The notes: generated by a model from the sequence alone, not told the origin. A stretch of 64,000 bases of DNA from Streptomyces sp. SAJ15 (GCF_007595705.1 NZ_NISY01000004.1:586130-650129), one strand, 5' to 3'. Shown: positions 10,552 through 18,990, counted from the stretch's first letter. Numbers and translations are program-made.

Positions 10552-10579
10552 GGCGGCCGCCCAGGACCGGGCGGCCGCC
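10552..10579. terminator. Bidirectional hairpin between convergent dpdD and dpdB
   Basis: An 11-bp perfect inverted repeat (GGCGGCCGCCC / GGGCGGCCGCC) with a 6-nt loop lies between two convergent genes. No U-tract is present, which is normal for Streptomyces terminators. Confidence 0.7.
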
Positions 10580-10601
10580 GCAGCAAGGCGCGAGCTATGG
10601 G

Positions 10602-11699
10602 CTATGCGCTGACTCGGGCTTGCAGATAGCTGCTGAGCAGCCGTACGTCCTTGGACGTATTCTGCAGGCTGTTCCAGTTGGGCTGATGGTCATCTCCGAA
10701 GTTCCATTTCCCCGAGGTCCAGGCCACGTGCTCTTCCAGCCCACGCAGAATGGCACGAACGTCATCCCAGTCGACCTTGTCGACCGGGACATCCGCAGTG
10801 AGCCGGTCCATGACGAAGCCCATCGCCTGGATGCCCACCCCATGGGTCAGCCTGGACTCCTTCGGGGGCTTCCCCCACGCCTCCCGGAAGATGCTTGCCA
10901 CTGGCGTCCAGAAGGCCAGCAGGTGGGCCAGCATCCGCTCCTCGTCCCCGGTGCCGTCGGTGGCGTTGCGGTACTGGTACAAGGCGCCCTCGTAGATGCT
11001 GTGCTCCAGCATCTTCAGAACGCTGTTGTCCTTGATGTCTCCGGTCGGGGATGTGGGACTGCTGATTCTTCCGCTGAAGGGACCGTCCCCCATATTCAGG
11101 TGGACCATGAGCCTCGCGGCGAGTGCCCTGCGCGCGAGTGAGCGCGGCAGCTGGCCGGTGGTCTCGGGCAGGAGCTCGTACACGAGTCCCTTGGGGAGCG
11201 GCTTGGTGGAGTTGACCAGGATGAACTGCGACCGCTGCTCTTCCTGCCCGGAGGCGATGAAGCCCACGGCGGCGACAGGGAACTCAGCGAGGTCAGCGTC
11301 CCTGATGGCCGCGCTGCGCTGCTGTCCGTCCACGAGCCAGGCGGGCTTCTCGTCGTCGGCCAGTGACTCGTCGACCGGGATGATCAGCTCGCCCGGGATG
11401 GAGTACTTCACATCGCCGCCGCGGACCGCTGGTTCGAACCTCACCCGCTCGTCGAATGCGAGGACCACGGCGTTAGGGAGCATCGCTCCCTCGGACTCGA
11501 GGTAGCGGCGGATTGAGCGGATGTGGCTGAGGACCTCGGGCCGCTGGTACCCCTGCAACCGCTTCTGGTCATCACGGCGGATGCGCGATACGGCGGCGAA
11601 GTCATGCAGTTTCTTGCCGTCGACGGCGAAGCAGTAGATCTCCTTGGTGCCTTGGAGGATCTTGAGGGCGGGTAGCTTCAGCTCGTAGCGGTCGGCCAC
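10602..11699 (-). CDS. dpdB: DpdB-like DGQHR-family protein, copy 1
   Basis: A 365-residue member of the DndB/DGQHR (ParB-like) superfamily. The signature appears as VDGQQR near residues 121-126, followed by SRLTHGVGIQAMGFVMD about 150 residues later. DpdB proteins work with DpdA to put preQ0 into DNA and are reported to have ATPase activity. The GTG start has a GGAG five bases upstream. It follows dpdA by 47 nt on the same strand and is a clear paralogue of the gene on the other side of dpdA: the same VDGQQR position, a shared LPKGLVYELLPE / LPSDLVSELLPE segment, and the same C-terminal LLSSYL / ILSNYL pattern. Confidence 0.85.
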   Translation of the reverse strand: MADRYELKLPALKILQGTKEIYCFAVDGKKLHDFAAVSRIRRDDQKRLQGYQRPEVLSHIRSIRRYLESEGAMLPNAVVLAFDERVRFEPAVRGGDVKYSIPGELIIPVDESLADDEKPAWLVDGQQRSAAIRDADLAEFPVAAVGFIASGQEEQRSQFILVNSTKPLPKGLVYELLPETTGQLPRSLARRALAARLMVHLNMGDGPFSGRISSPTSPTGDIKDNSVLKMLEHSIYEGALYQYRNATDGTGDEERMLAHLLAFWTPVASIFREAWGKPPKESRLTHGVGIQAMGFVMDRLTADVPVDKVDWDDVRAILRGLEEHVAWTSGKWNFGDDHQPNWNSLQNTSKDVRLLSSYLQARVSA

Positions 11700-11746
11700 A
11701 TCATCTCCTGTTGGGTTACTTTGGGTGTTATGCGCGTTCTGGGTGA

Positions 11747-13000
11747 TTATGTGAACGACAGCTTGCGCATCTTTGCTTCGAGTACCGTCATGTTATGGAA
11801 TCCGCGGCGCTTGTTACGCTCGGACCCACGGAATATGACCATCTCGATCTTGTGTTCCCGGCAGAGGTCGCATGTGCAGTGCTTCCATGGCCTGTCAGCC
11901 AGCGTGGCGCCGTATCGCTTCAGTTGGTTGTCCAACTGCTTCAGCTTCTTGGCATCGCCGAGGAGCACCTGGTAGCGGCGCAAGGCATCCAAGACCTCTG
12001 AGGCATCCACCAAATCCTTGTCGTAATCACGCAGCAGTTGAAGGCACTCTCGCTCGGCCTTGATTGCTTCGGATTGGGATACGACGCCGGCCAGGATCAA
12101 TCGCTTGAGAGCTGGATTTCCGTCGACCTGTGGAACGCGAATCGCCGTGTAGGCCTTATCTGCGGTGTGATAATTGTTGCGCTCATCCATAAAGGCCTGA
12201 CGGAAAGCAGAGGTGCTATCGAAGCTTTCTACGTGAAATTTCGCGAATTCTTCCATGCTGTCTACGCGAGTGATTCCGAGGAGATGGAAGTCAACTCCTT
12301 CTGCGCGAACTTGTGCAATCCTCTTCAGGCACGCCACGATCTCGGGCGTCTTTAGTGGAACCATGCCGCCTAGGGCAATCCGCTTGTAGCCCATTTTCTG
12401 AAGTCGGGCAACGCTGTCGGCGTAGCTGTCCGGGCTCCAGCCCTGTGCTGCGCCGACCGGTTCGAGCTTGTCGTCTTCTTCCAGGATTTTGGAATTGCGT
12501 GATCGGACAGCAGCGATGAATTCTTCAGCCAACTCCAGCGAGATCTCGCGTCGCTTTACCCATGCAGGGTTTGCGTCCTCTTCGGTGAGTTCGGGCTCAT
12601 ATCCGAAGATTACGTGGTCGATGCTGATTCCGGAGTTGAACTTGCAGCCGATATAGAAGTCGAGTACCTGATCAACCGTATAGGGTGGGCGCTCTTCATT
12701 GATATAGTTGAAGGCTCCGCAGTCTCCCAGACTGCTCATAGTCTTGGGGAGCCTGAAGAAATTCCGCACGCCAAGCCGGTAGAGACGTTCACGCTGCGGT
12801 GCGCTGTACTTACCCGCCCCCTTGACGGACCCGTCGACAATGGCCTTGCTGACCAGGATGCCGTCGTAAGGTGCCGGCTTCACAGCCTGATGGGCGTAGA
12901 AATCGTCCCGTTGTCGGACGCGAAAAGGAGAATACTCGTCATTGAGGAAGTCATAACTCGGACTGACCTGGTCCTGACTGTCCGGAAAGTAGAACCTCAC
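11747..13000 (-). CDS. dpdA: DpdA, DNA-guanine transglycosylase (TGT-like)
   Basis: A 417-residue member of the tRNA-guanine transglycosylase superfamily that exchanges guanine in DNA for a 7-deazaguanine base. Residues 92-97 (GDCGAF) match the TGT DSGGFQ region with its catalytic Asp. Asp261 in ESFDS is the likely nucleophile. The zinc site is present as C375-x-C377-x2-C380 with His402. The GTG start overlaps the stop of the upstream dpdB copy. It lies in the minus-strand operon dpdC-dpdB-dpdA-dpdB, with a preQ0 pathway divergently encoded nearby. By eye its base composition is less GC-rich than the flanking DNA, suggesting recent acquisition. Confidence 0.93.
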   Translation of the reverse strand: MRFYFPDSQDQVSPSYDFLNDEYSPFRVRQRDDFYAHQAVKPAPYDGILVSKAIVDGSVKGAGKYSAPQRERLYRLGVRNFFRLPKTMSSLGDCGAFNYINEERPPYTVDQVLDFYIGCKFNSGISIDHVIFGYEPELTEEDANPAWVKRREISLELAEEFIAAVRSRNSKILEEDDKLEPVGAAQGWSPDSYADSVARLQKMGYKRIALGGMVPLKTPEIVACLKRIAQVRAEGVDFHLLGITRVDSMEEFAKFHVESFDSTSAFRQAFMDERNNYHTADKAYTAIRVPQVDGNPALKRLILAGVVSQSEAIKAERECLQLLRDYDKDLVDASEVLDALRRYQVLLGDAKKLKQLDNQLKRYGATLADRPWKHCTCDLCREHKIEMVIFRGSERNKRRGFHNMTVLEAKMRKLSFT

Positions 13001-14139
13001 GCTGCGCCCATCCTTGCCTTCTGGTAAACGCGAATCAGGTAATTTGACAGGATGTTGATGTGCTTTGTGATGTTCTCCAATTCGTTCCAGTTGTAGTTAA
13101 TCTCGGGCCAGCGCCCCTTGGTCCAGCGGCAGTAGGGTTCGACCAGGGCCAATTCGGCCATGACCTTGCTGTACGCCTCATCCGAGTTGATGTCTACTTC
13201 AAACATCACTCTCTCCATGACGCGGTCCATGAGCTGGCCCATTGACCGAATGCCGACGCCGTGCATTAGTCGGCTCTTATTGGGGGAGATTCCCCAGGCG
13301 TCAGGAAAGGTGTCTCGCACGGCCGTCCAGTAGACGACAAGGATCTTGCGAATGGTGCTCGTATCAATGGTTCCGCTGGACAAGTCTTTGTAAGGGAAGA
13401 GCACCCCAGAAGGCGACAATGACGCGGTGATCGCCTGAAGCAGACTGTTGTCCTTAACGACCGTCTCAGATTTCCGGCTAGCTGTCGTCGACGCTTGTTT
13501 GATCAGGCCCTTAAAGGGTGAGTCGCCATCCTGGCTTAGTGCATTCACCAAGATCGCCGGAAGTTTACGAGCCGAGAGCTTGGTAGGCAGTTGAGTGTTT
13601 ACTTCCGGTAGGAGTTCGGAAACCAGGTCGCTGGGGAGCGGCGACACTGTATTGACCCGCAAAAACTGCTCGCGCTGGACATGCAGATCTTCGGAAACGA
13701 AGCCAGCCACTGTGATAGGCAACTTGGCATTCCGAGTACGGGCAAGGGCCAGGCTCCGCTGCTGGCCATCAACGATGAGAGCCGGACGGGGAGCCTCCCG
13801 TGACTCTGGCAGTGGGATCTCAAGCATCCCAATGGTTGCAAGGCCGTCGCTAGGGTTCGGTCCGCGGCTTCCTCTGAAGCGTACTGAGGATGGGAGTGCG
13901 AGGATGAGTCCGTTCGGAAACAGCACCTCGTCCCCGTCCAGATACTCCAAGATCTGCTTTACGTGCTGTTTCTTCTCGGGGCGCTGGTAGCCGAGGAGCT
14001 TTCCGGCCTCATCGCGTGAAATCCGCGCAACGTCGGCTACGAGGTCGACTTCTCCGGCTTCCAGGGCAAAAAGGTACAAGGGGATGTCGGGGTGCTGATT
14101 GATCCGCAGAGCTCTGCGTGTGATGAGGTTCTCGGTCAC
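12997..14139 (-). CDS. dpdB: DpdB-like DGQHR-family protein, copy 2
   Basis: A 380-residue DndB/DGQHR-family protein with VDGQQR near residues 121-126 and the later SRLMHGVGIRSMGQLMD segment shared with the other copy. Its GTG start overlaps the dpdC stop, and its stop overlaps the dpdA start, so it is the copy translationally coupled to dpdA. The two copies have diverged widely outside the conserved blocks, so this is not a recent tandem duplication. They may act as a heteromer or one may have a regulatory role; that is inference. Confidence 0.87.
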   Translation of the reverse strand: MTENLITRRALRINQHPDIPLYLFALEAGEVDLVADVARISRDEAGKLLGYQRPEKKQHVKQILEYLDGDEVLFPNGLILALPSSVRFRGSRGPNPSDGLATIGMLEIPLPESREAPRPALIVDGQQRSLALARTRNAKLPITVAGFVSEDLHVQREQFLRVNTVSPLPSDLVSELLPEVNTQLPTKLSARKLPAILVNALSQDGDSPFKGLIKQASTTASRKSETVVKDNSLLQAITASLSPSGVLFPYKDLSSGTIDTSTIRKILVVYWTAVRDTFPDAWGISPNKSRLMHGVGIRSMGQLMDRVMERVMFEVDINSDEAYSKVMAELALVEPYCRWTKGRWPEINYNWNELENITKHINILSNYLIRVYQKARMGAA

Positions 14140-15026
14140 TGATCCCCCATGGTTCGCTTGAACAGGGTGGCAAACCTGCTCTGTTCACATGCTCGGCCGC
14201 TGTCGCGCAAGATCCGCAACAGCCGCGTCCGGGAGATGCCCGGTTGAGCCTCCGTCTCCTGCCTAATGAAGGCGATGACCTCTGCATCGGTCATGGGCTG
14301 ACGGTTGAGTTGTTCCGGCCTCGGTACAGCCGACGCCCACTCGTGCCAGGTGGAACTGGTGGTCTCAGACGTCAGTCGACTGTCCTCGCAGTGCTGGAGC
14401 CAGGAAGCGGCCATGCGGACATTGAGGCTCGTGAGGGTTCCGCCGAGCGCGAGTCGCAGCCCTGCATCGGAGGCGACTCTTCGGATGCCGGGGATCTCTT
14501 CGACACCGCCTACCAGCAGCGCCTCGCTCGCAACGGCACCCAGAGCTCGGAGTTCGGCTTCCATGGCCTTCGCGTAGACCTCGGACAGAACCATCAAGAT
14601 GGGCCCGCTTTTTCCGAGTTCCTGCAATGTTGTGCGACTTTGTCCCTCTTGTAGGTACTTCCACCACTGGGCGCTTCCATCTGCAGAGGTGGCTACCGAG
14701 TCAGCGTGTCGCGTGCTGAATGTCGCCGCGTATGCCGGGGCCGGCTCGGATGCTGGCCGAAGGCCGAGGCCGGCGGACGCGACCCATAGCCGTGCGTCGA
14801 AACCAGCCTTGGCGGCCGTAGCGACGAGGCGACGCGACTGTGTCCAGTGGTCGCCGCAGTAGAGCCTGTCGAGTGGATGGGTAGCGGAGGCGTCCGCGAC
14901 GCGCCCCTTCCAGATGGTCGAGCGTTCCTCCACGGTCCCAACTGGCAGTGACCTGGCGTGCAGTGAGGCTTCCGGCGCTACAGCCTTACGGTCCGTACAT
15001 GTGACCACAAGTGAAAGTTGCCTCAC
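14136..15026 (-). CDS. dpdC: DpdC-like protein (preQ0-to-ADG conversion in DNA)
   Basis: A 296-residue protein, first in the minus-strand operon. The N-terminus (LSLVVTCTDRK, later LYCGDHW and WVASAGLGL) follows the pattern of small YaaA/DUF6884-type domains, with a C-terminal region rich in charged helices. In the Salmonella system DpdC converts DNA-borne preQ0 to 2'-deoxy-7-amido-7-deazaguanosine (ADG). The assignment here rests on that domain pattern, size, and its position directly upstream of and overlapping dpdB. The GTG start is 106 nt from the divergent queC. Confidence 0.65.
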   Translation of the reverse strand: MRQLSLVVTCTDRKAVAPEASLHARSLPVGTVEERSTIWKGRVADASATHPLDRLYCGDHWTQSRRLVATAAKAGFDARLWVASAGLGLRPASEPAPAYAATFSTRHADSVATSADGSAQWWKYLQEGQSRTTLQELGKSGPILMVLSEVYAKAMEAELRALGAVASEALLVGGVEEIPGIRRVASDAGLRLALGGTLTSLNVRMAASWLQHCEDSRLTSETTSSTWHEWASAVPRPEQLNRQPMTDAEVIAFIRQETEAQPGISRTRLLRILRDSGRACEQSRFATLFKRTMGDQ

Positions 15027-15132
15027 GCGGCTCGGCTCCCGACGCTCATAACTACCAGTCTGTCGTCGTTACTCTACCTGTCACTTTTCGCGTAGGCTGC
15101 CGCAGTACACACGGAGCTAACTAGGAGCAGGC
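15027..15132. promoter_or_regulatory. Divergent control region dpdC / queC
   Basis: This 106-nt gap between the divergent dpdC operon and queC must hold promoters for both the DNA-modification and the preQ0 operon. TAGGCT at 15093-15098 is a possible -10 element for queC, but no convincing -35 was seen. The AGGAG ribosome site for queC lies at 15124-15128. Confidence 0.4.
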
Positions 15133-15843
15133 ATGGCGGAGCGTCCCGCGATCGTTCTACTGAGTGGCGGACTGGACTCAACGACCGTTTTGGCGATCGC
15201 CAAGGACCAGGGCTACGCGCCGTACGCGCTGAGCTTCCGCTACGGGCAGCGGCACAGCGTGGAGCTTGAGGCTGCGAAGCGTGTGGCTGAGGCGCAGGGG
15301 GTCGCTCGGCACGTCATCGCGGACATCGACCTGCGAGTTTTCGGCGGATCCGCGCTCACGTCGGACATCGACGTTCCGAAGCATGAGTCTCTGAACGACG
15401 CCGGGGACAAGGGCACCGGCAGTAGCGTTCCCATTACGTACGTCCCGGCACGCAACACGATCTTCCTCTCCTTCGCCCTCGCCTATGCGGAGACGGTTGG
15501 GGCGAGCGACATCTTCACCGGAGTGACCGCGGTCGACTACAGCGGCTACCCGGACTGCCGCCCTGAGTACATGGAGGCCTACGAGCGCATGGCTAACTTG
15601 GCCACCCGCGCCGGGGTCGAGGGCACGCAGCGTCTCAAGCTCCACTCGCCGCTCATCGCCATGTCGAAGGCCGACATTGTCCGTGAGGGCCTGCGCCTCG
15701 GCGTGGACTACTCCCTTACTTCCTCTTGCTACGACCCGGACGAGCAGGGGCGGGCATGCGGACATTGCGAGACCTGCCTGCTCCGCCTCAAGGGCTTCGC
15801 CGAGGCCGGCGTCACCGACCCCGTGCAGTACCAGGGCGCGTGA
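15133..15843 (+). CDS. queC: QueC, 7-cyano-7-deazaguanine (preQ0) synthase
   Basis: A 236-residue ATP-dependent enzyme that turns 7-carboxy-7-deazaguanine into preQ0. The PP-loop motif SGGLDS is at residues 11-16. Four C-terminal cysteines (199, 209, 212, 215) form the usual zinc site. First gene of the operon queC-queE-queD-folE2. Streptomyces can carry preQ0 genes for secondary metabolism too, but here the neighbours dpdA and dpdC point to DNA modification. Confidence 0.96.
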   Translation: MAERPAIVLLSGGLDSTTVLAIAKDQGYAPYALSFRYGQRHSVELEAAKRVAEAQGVARHVIADIDLRVFGGSALTSDIDVPKHESLNDAGDKGTGSSVPITYVPARNTIFLSFALAYAETVGASDIFTGVTAVDYSGYPDCRPEYMEAYERMANLATRAGVEGTQRLKLHSPLIAMSKADIVREGLRLGVDYSLTSSCYDPDEQGRACGHCETCLLRLKGFAEAGVTDPVQYQGA

Positions 15844-15845
15844 GA

Positions 15846-16481
15846 ATGACCTACCTGGTCAAGGAGATCTTCTACACCCTGCAAGGCGAAGGGAGTCACG
15901 CAGGCCGTCCAGCCGTCTTCTGCCGCTTCTCCCGGTGCAATCTGTGGACGGGCCTTGAGAAGGATCGTCACCGTGCGATCTGCCAGTTCTGCGACACAGA
16001 TTTCGTCGGAACCGACGGGGAAGGCGGCGGCCGGTTCCGGACCCCGGACGACCTCGCTCAAGCCATCGAGCAGGCGTGGCCGTCGTCATCCAGGGATCAC
16101 CGCTTCGTGGTGTGCACCGGCGGCGAGCCGCTTCTACAACTCGACGAAGCGGCGATCGACGCGCTGCACGCCCGCGGCTTCGAGGTTGCCGTAGAGACGA
16201 ACGGCACCCGCGTACCGCCGAACGGCATCGACTGGCTCTGCGTCAGCCCCAAGATCGGCTCCGAACTGGTCGTGACTAGCGGAGACGAACTGAAGCTGGT
16301 CTACCCGCAACTGGGCGGCGACCCCGGTCAGTTCGAGCATCTGGATTTCCGGTACTTCCGGCTCCAGCCCATGGACGGCCCGGACGTTGAAGCCAACACC
16401 AGGGCGACTGTCGACTACTGCATGAAGAACCCGCGCTGGATCCTCTCTCTCCAGACGCACAAGTATCTGGGAATTCAGTAA
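15846..16481 (+). CDS. queE: QueE, 7-carboxy-7-deazaguanine synthase (radical SAM)
   Basis: A 211-residue radical SAM enzyme that contracts 6-carboxytetrahydropterin to 7-carboxy-7-deazaguanine. The Fe-S ligands are C31, C46 and C49, the CX14CX2C spacing of one QueE type instead of the usual CX3CX2C. A CTGGEPLLQ segment matches the SAM-binding GGE motif. The ATG at 15846 starts two bases after the queC stop; in-frame codons upstream inside queC are not part of the gene. Its stop overlaps the queD start. Confidence 0.95.
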   Translation: MTYLVKEIFYTLQGEGSHAGRPAVFCRFSRCNLWTGLEKDRHRAICQFCDTDFVGTDGEGGGRFRTPDDLAQAIEQAWPSSSRDHRFVVCTGGEPLLQLDEAAIDALHARGFEVAVETNGTRVPPNGIDWLCVSPKIGSELVVTSGDELKLVYPQLGGDPGQFEHLDFRYFRLQPMDGPDVEANTRATVDYCMKNPRWILSLQTHKYLGIQ

Positions 16482-16837
16482 TGGAAATCTTCCGCGAGTT
16501 CACCTTCGAAGCTGCACATCGCTTGCCCAACGTGCCCGAGGGCCACAAGTGCGCGCGCCTGCACGGCCACTCCTACAAGGTCATCGTCCATGTCGAGGCT
16601 CCCGTCGACCCCGAGTCGGGCTGGGTCATGGACTTCGGCGACCTCAAGAAGGCCTTCAAGCCCCTCGAAGCGCAGCTCGACCACTACTACCTCAACGACA
16701 TTGAGGGCCTGGAGAACCCGACTAGCGAGGTCCTCGCCCGCTGGATCTGGGAGCGGCTGAAGCCGACCCTGCCCGACCTCTCCGCGCTCACCGTTCGCGA
16801 GACGTGCACGTCTGGCTGCACCTATCGGGGCGAGTGA
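16481..16837 (+). CDS. queD: QueD, 6-carboxytetrahydropterin synthase
   Basis: A 118-residue PTPS-family enzyme acting on dihydroneopterin triphosphate. Zinc ligands His13, His28 and His30 and the catalytic Cys24 are all present (AAHRLPN, then HKCARLHGH). The length is typical. The ATG overlaps the last base of the queE stop, so the two are translationally coupled. Confidence 0.96.
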   Translation: MEIFREFTFEAAHRLPNVPEGHKCARLHGHSYKVIVHVEAPVDPESGWVMDFGDLKKAFKPLEAQLDHYYLNDIEGLENPTSEVLARWIWERLKPTLPDLSALTVRETCTSGCTYRGE

Positions 16838-16840
16838 GCG

Positions 16841-17608
16841 ATGCACGACATCCAGAACGAGACTGACACCCGCGGCATCGAGATCGACGATGTCGGCATC
16901 AGCGGCCTGCGCTACCCGCTGTACTTCGAGGACGGCCACCTCCGCCAGGAGGGCATCGCCGTGATCGACGTGACCGTGCGGCTCCAGCATGACCGCCGGG
17001 GCACCCACATGAGCCGCATGGTGGCTCTCGTCCACGAGCACCTTCGCCGGTTCGATCCGCGCAGGCTGCCGCACGTGCTGAAAGTCGGTGCGGACCTACT
17101 GGATGCACCGGCGCTCGCGGTGTCAGTAGCCTTCCCGCTGAGCACGACCGTAGTCGCGCCAGCGACTGGCGCCGAGTCGTACCAGGTCCACGATGTCCGG
17201 TTCGACGGCCGCTGGGACGACGGAGACACGACGGTTGTCACGTCGGTTACCACCGAGGTCACCAGTCTGTGCCCGTGCTCGAAAGCGATCTCTGACTACG
17301 GCGCCCACAACCAGCGCAGCCGCGTCACGCTGTCCGTGACAGGGCACGGGGACACTCCCTATCCGTTTGGGGTGCAGCAGGCCGTACGACTCTTGGAACG
17401 GTGTGCGTCCGCTCCCGTCGTGCCCTTGGTAAAGCGTCCAGATGAACGTGTGCTGACGATGCAGGCCTACGACCACCCTGTGTTCGTCGAAGACATTGCC
17501 CGCGAAGTCAGCCACGTCTGCCGCGAGCGGGGTCTTCGTCACTCGGTGAGGGTCCGCAACCTAGAGAGCATCCATAGCCACGACGCCGTCGCATACGTCG
17601 CCGGGTGA
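16841..17608 (+). CDS. folE2: FolE2, GTP cyclohydrolase type IB
   Basis: A 255-residue GTP cyclohydrolase of the FolE2 (GCYH-IB) family, giving dihydroneopterin triphosphate, the first step to preQ0. Family signatures seen are DTRGIEID near the N-terminus, GTHMSR at residues 54-59, CPCSK at 144-148 with the following GAHNQRS, and a final ESIHSHDA. Having its own cyclohydrolase makes the island independent of the folate pathway enzyme. It starts 3 nt after queD. Confidence 0.94.
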   Translation: MHDIQNETDTRGIEIDDVGISGLRYPLYFEDGHLRQEGIAVIDVTVRLQHDRRGTHMSRMVALVHEHLRRFDPRRLPHVLKVGADLLDAPALAVSVAFPLSTTVVAPATGAESYQVHDVRFDGRWDDGDTTVVTSVTTEVTSLCPCSKAISDYGAHNQRSRVTLSVTGHGDTPYPFGVQQAVRLLERCASAPVVPLVKRPDERVLTMQAYDHPVFVEDIAREVSHVCRERGLRHSVRVRNLESIHSHDAVAYVAG

Positions 17609-17679
17609 GTGAGCATCGGGTAGAAGCCACTGCCGCACCGTTCTGCTCAGATCGGGTGGAGACCACGACAGAGCAGTGA

Positions 17680-18507
17680 ATGATGTGGCCCATGCTCTCG
17701 CATCCGTTGCTGGAAGTTGAAGCCGTTGATCTGTTGGAGCCGTATCTGGAAGGCGTGGGCAGCATCTTCCGTGCCTTCCGCGACCAGGACTCCGGCTGCC
17801 AGTCTTACGGGGTGGCTGTCGGCGATGAACGGTGGTTCGTGAAGGGGGCAACCACTCCGCCGGCAGCACGCTCTTTACGTCGAGCCGTGGACGTGCACCG
17901 AGCGGTGCAGCACTCGGCGATCGTGCCTCTGCGGCACCACTTCCAACTCCGAGATGGCCTGGCGCTGGTCTACCCCTGGGCCGAGGGCGAGGTCCTATAT
18001 CACCCCACGGCCCATGCACACGGGGGCCGCGCAGCCCCAGACAGCCCGATGGCCCGGTTTCGCAGGCTGCCTGTCCCTGACATTCTGCGGGCGTTGGACG
18101 AGATCCTGGACGCACACCTGGCTGTCGAGCAGGCAGGGTTGGTCGCAGTCGATCTATATGACGGGTGCTTCCTATACGACTTCGAGGCGCACCGCATGGT
18201 CCTGTGTGATCTGGATGAGTACCGGCCTGGGCCCTTCATCGTGGAAGACGAAAGGCTTCCAGGGTCACGGCGCTACATGGCGCCCGAAGAGTTCGTCAGC
18301 GGCTCGATCATCGACATTCGCACAACCGTGTTCGTGCTTGGCCGCGCGCTACGTCTACTCCTGGACGCCGGTGATGAGGAGCAGGCGTGGCGCGGCTCTC
18401 CTGTTCAACTGGCCGTGATTCAGCATGCGACGGCCGACGATCCTGCTCATCGGTACCCGTCTGTCGAGGCGTTGACGCAGGCATGGCGTGGCGTATGCGG
18501 TGGTTGA
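17680..18507 (+). CDS. Protein kinase-like protein
   Basis: A 275-residue protein with a kinase-like fold. Visible features are a GDERWFVKG strand (possible ATP-site lysine), AVDLYDGCFLYD in place of the usual catalytic loop, a CDLDEYRPG segment at the DFG position, and SRRYMAPEEF matching the APE region. The HRD motif is replaced, so activity may be altered or absent. It follows folE2 by 71 nt on the same strand, but I cannot say it belongs to the Dpd system. Substrate unknown. Confidence 0.6.
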   Translation: MMWPMLSHPLLEVEAVDLLEPYLEGVGSIFRAFRDQDSGCQSYGVAVGDERWFVKGATTPPAARSLRRAVDVHRAVQHSAIVPLRHHFQLRDGLALVYPWAEGEVLYHPTAHAHGGRAAPDSPMARFRRLPVPDILRALDEILDAHLAVEQAGLVAVDLYDGCFLYDFEAHRMVLCDLDEYRPGPFIVEDERLPGSRRYMAPEEFVSGSIIDIRTTVFVLGRALRLLLDAGDEEQAWRGSPVQLAVIQHATADDPAHRYPSVEALTQAWRGVCGG

Positions 18508-18544
18508 TTTCTAAGGTGCGCGATGTACTCGGCTGAGCGAGTGG

Positions 18545-18739
18545 CCAGCCGAGGCCCCGGCCCACCTGCGCGGCCGCGGTCATATGGGCGCCGCGACAGT
18601 CTCGGTGAGCCGGGCCGCGCTATGCGCAGGCGCGGCGGAGGTCCTGCTGTTCGCGGACCTGGCCAACTCCACCAGCAACGGCCACTACCAGCGAATCGGG
18701 TACCGCCCGATCGCCGACTTCGCGGTGTACGACTCTTAG
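18545..18739 (+). pseudogene. Remnant of a GNAT acetyltransferase
   Basis: An open stretch encodes the C-terminal third of a GNAT enzyme: HLRGRGHM (acetyl-CoA loop, QxxGxG type), a helix, then VLLFADLANSTSN and YQRIGYRPI, and a stop at 18737. No N-terminal half precedes it; the preceding kinase-like gene ends 36 nt upstream. A short ATG-initiated form (18584-18739) would lack most of the fold. This is best read as a decayed gene. Confidence 0.6.
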
Positions 18740-18740
18740 T

Positions 18741-18953
18741 GTGGCGCGCCGGAGATCCGTCGAAGAAGTCTGGAAGGCCGCGGGCAGCGCAGCGAACACG
18801 TGGCTGGCGCGCCGCCTCGAAGCCGCAGCACCTGGACCCAATGCCCGCCTGTATCACGTGGTCCGTGCGGCATTGGATGGGCAGACCGAAGCCCTTGTGG
18901 GCGTGGTTGACGATGTCCTGGCTCGGGCCGGCGGACGCTTGTGGGTCGGATAA
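18741..18953 (+). CDS. Small hypothetical protein
   Basis: A 70-residue frame with a GTG start one base after the GNAT-remnant stop. Codon use is Streptomyces-like. The sequence is helical (VEEVWKAAGSAANTWL) with no motif I recognise. There is no clear ribosome site, so it may be chance coding in GC-rich DNA. Confidence 0.3.
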   Translation: MARRRSVEEVWKAAGSAANTWLARRLEAAAPGPNARLYHVVRAALDGQTEALVGVVDDVLARAGGRLWVG

Positions 18954-18990
18954 CGGCGTGGCGGCACTCCGTGAGTGGCGGGAACGCTGC

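Noticed and set aside
11425..11445. T-loop-like GGTTCGAACC suggesting a tRNA
   Set aside because: It lies inside the dpdB frame with no cloverleaf around it. No tRNA could be drawn anywhere in the window.
10602..14139. Phosphorothioate (Dnd) system, because of DndB-like proteins
   Set aside because: No dndA, dndC, dndD or dndE is present beside them; the TGT-like gene and preQ0 genes show a Dpd system. The PAPS-reductase-like gene is 40 kb away in the phage.
15133..17608. Secondary-metabolite (toyocamycin/sangivamycin-type) deazapurine cluster
   Set aside because: The preQ0 genes are those, but toyocamycin-specific genes (nitrile hydratase, ribosylation steps) are absent, while dpdA, dpdB and dpdC-like genes are directly adjacent.
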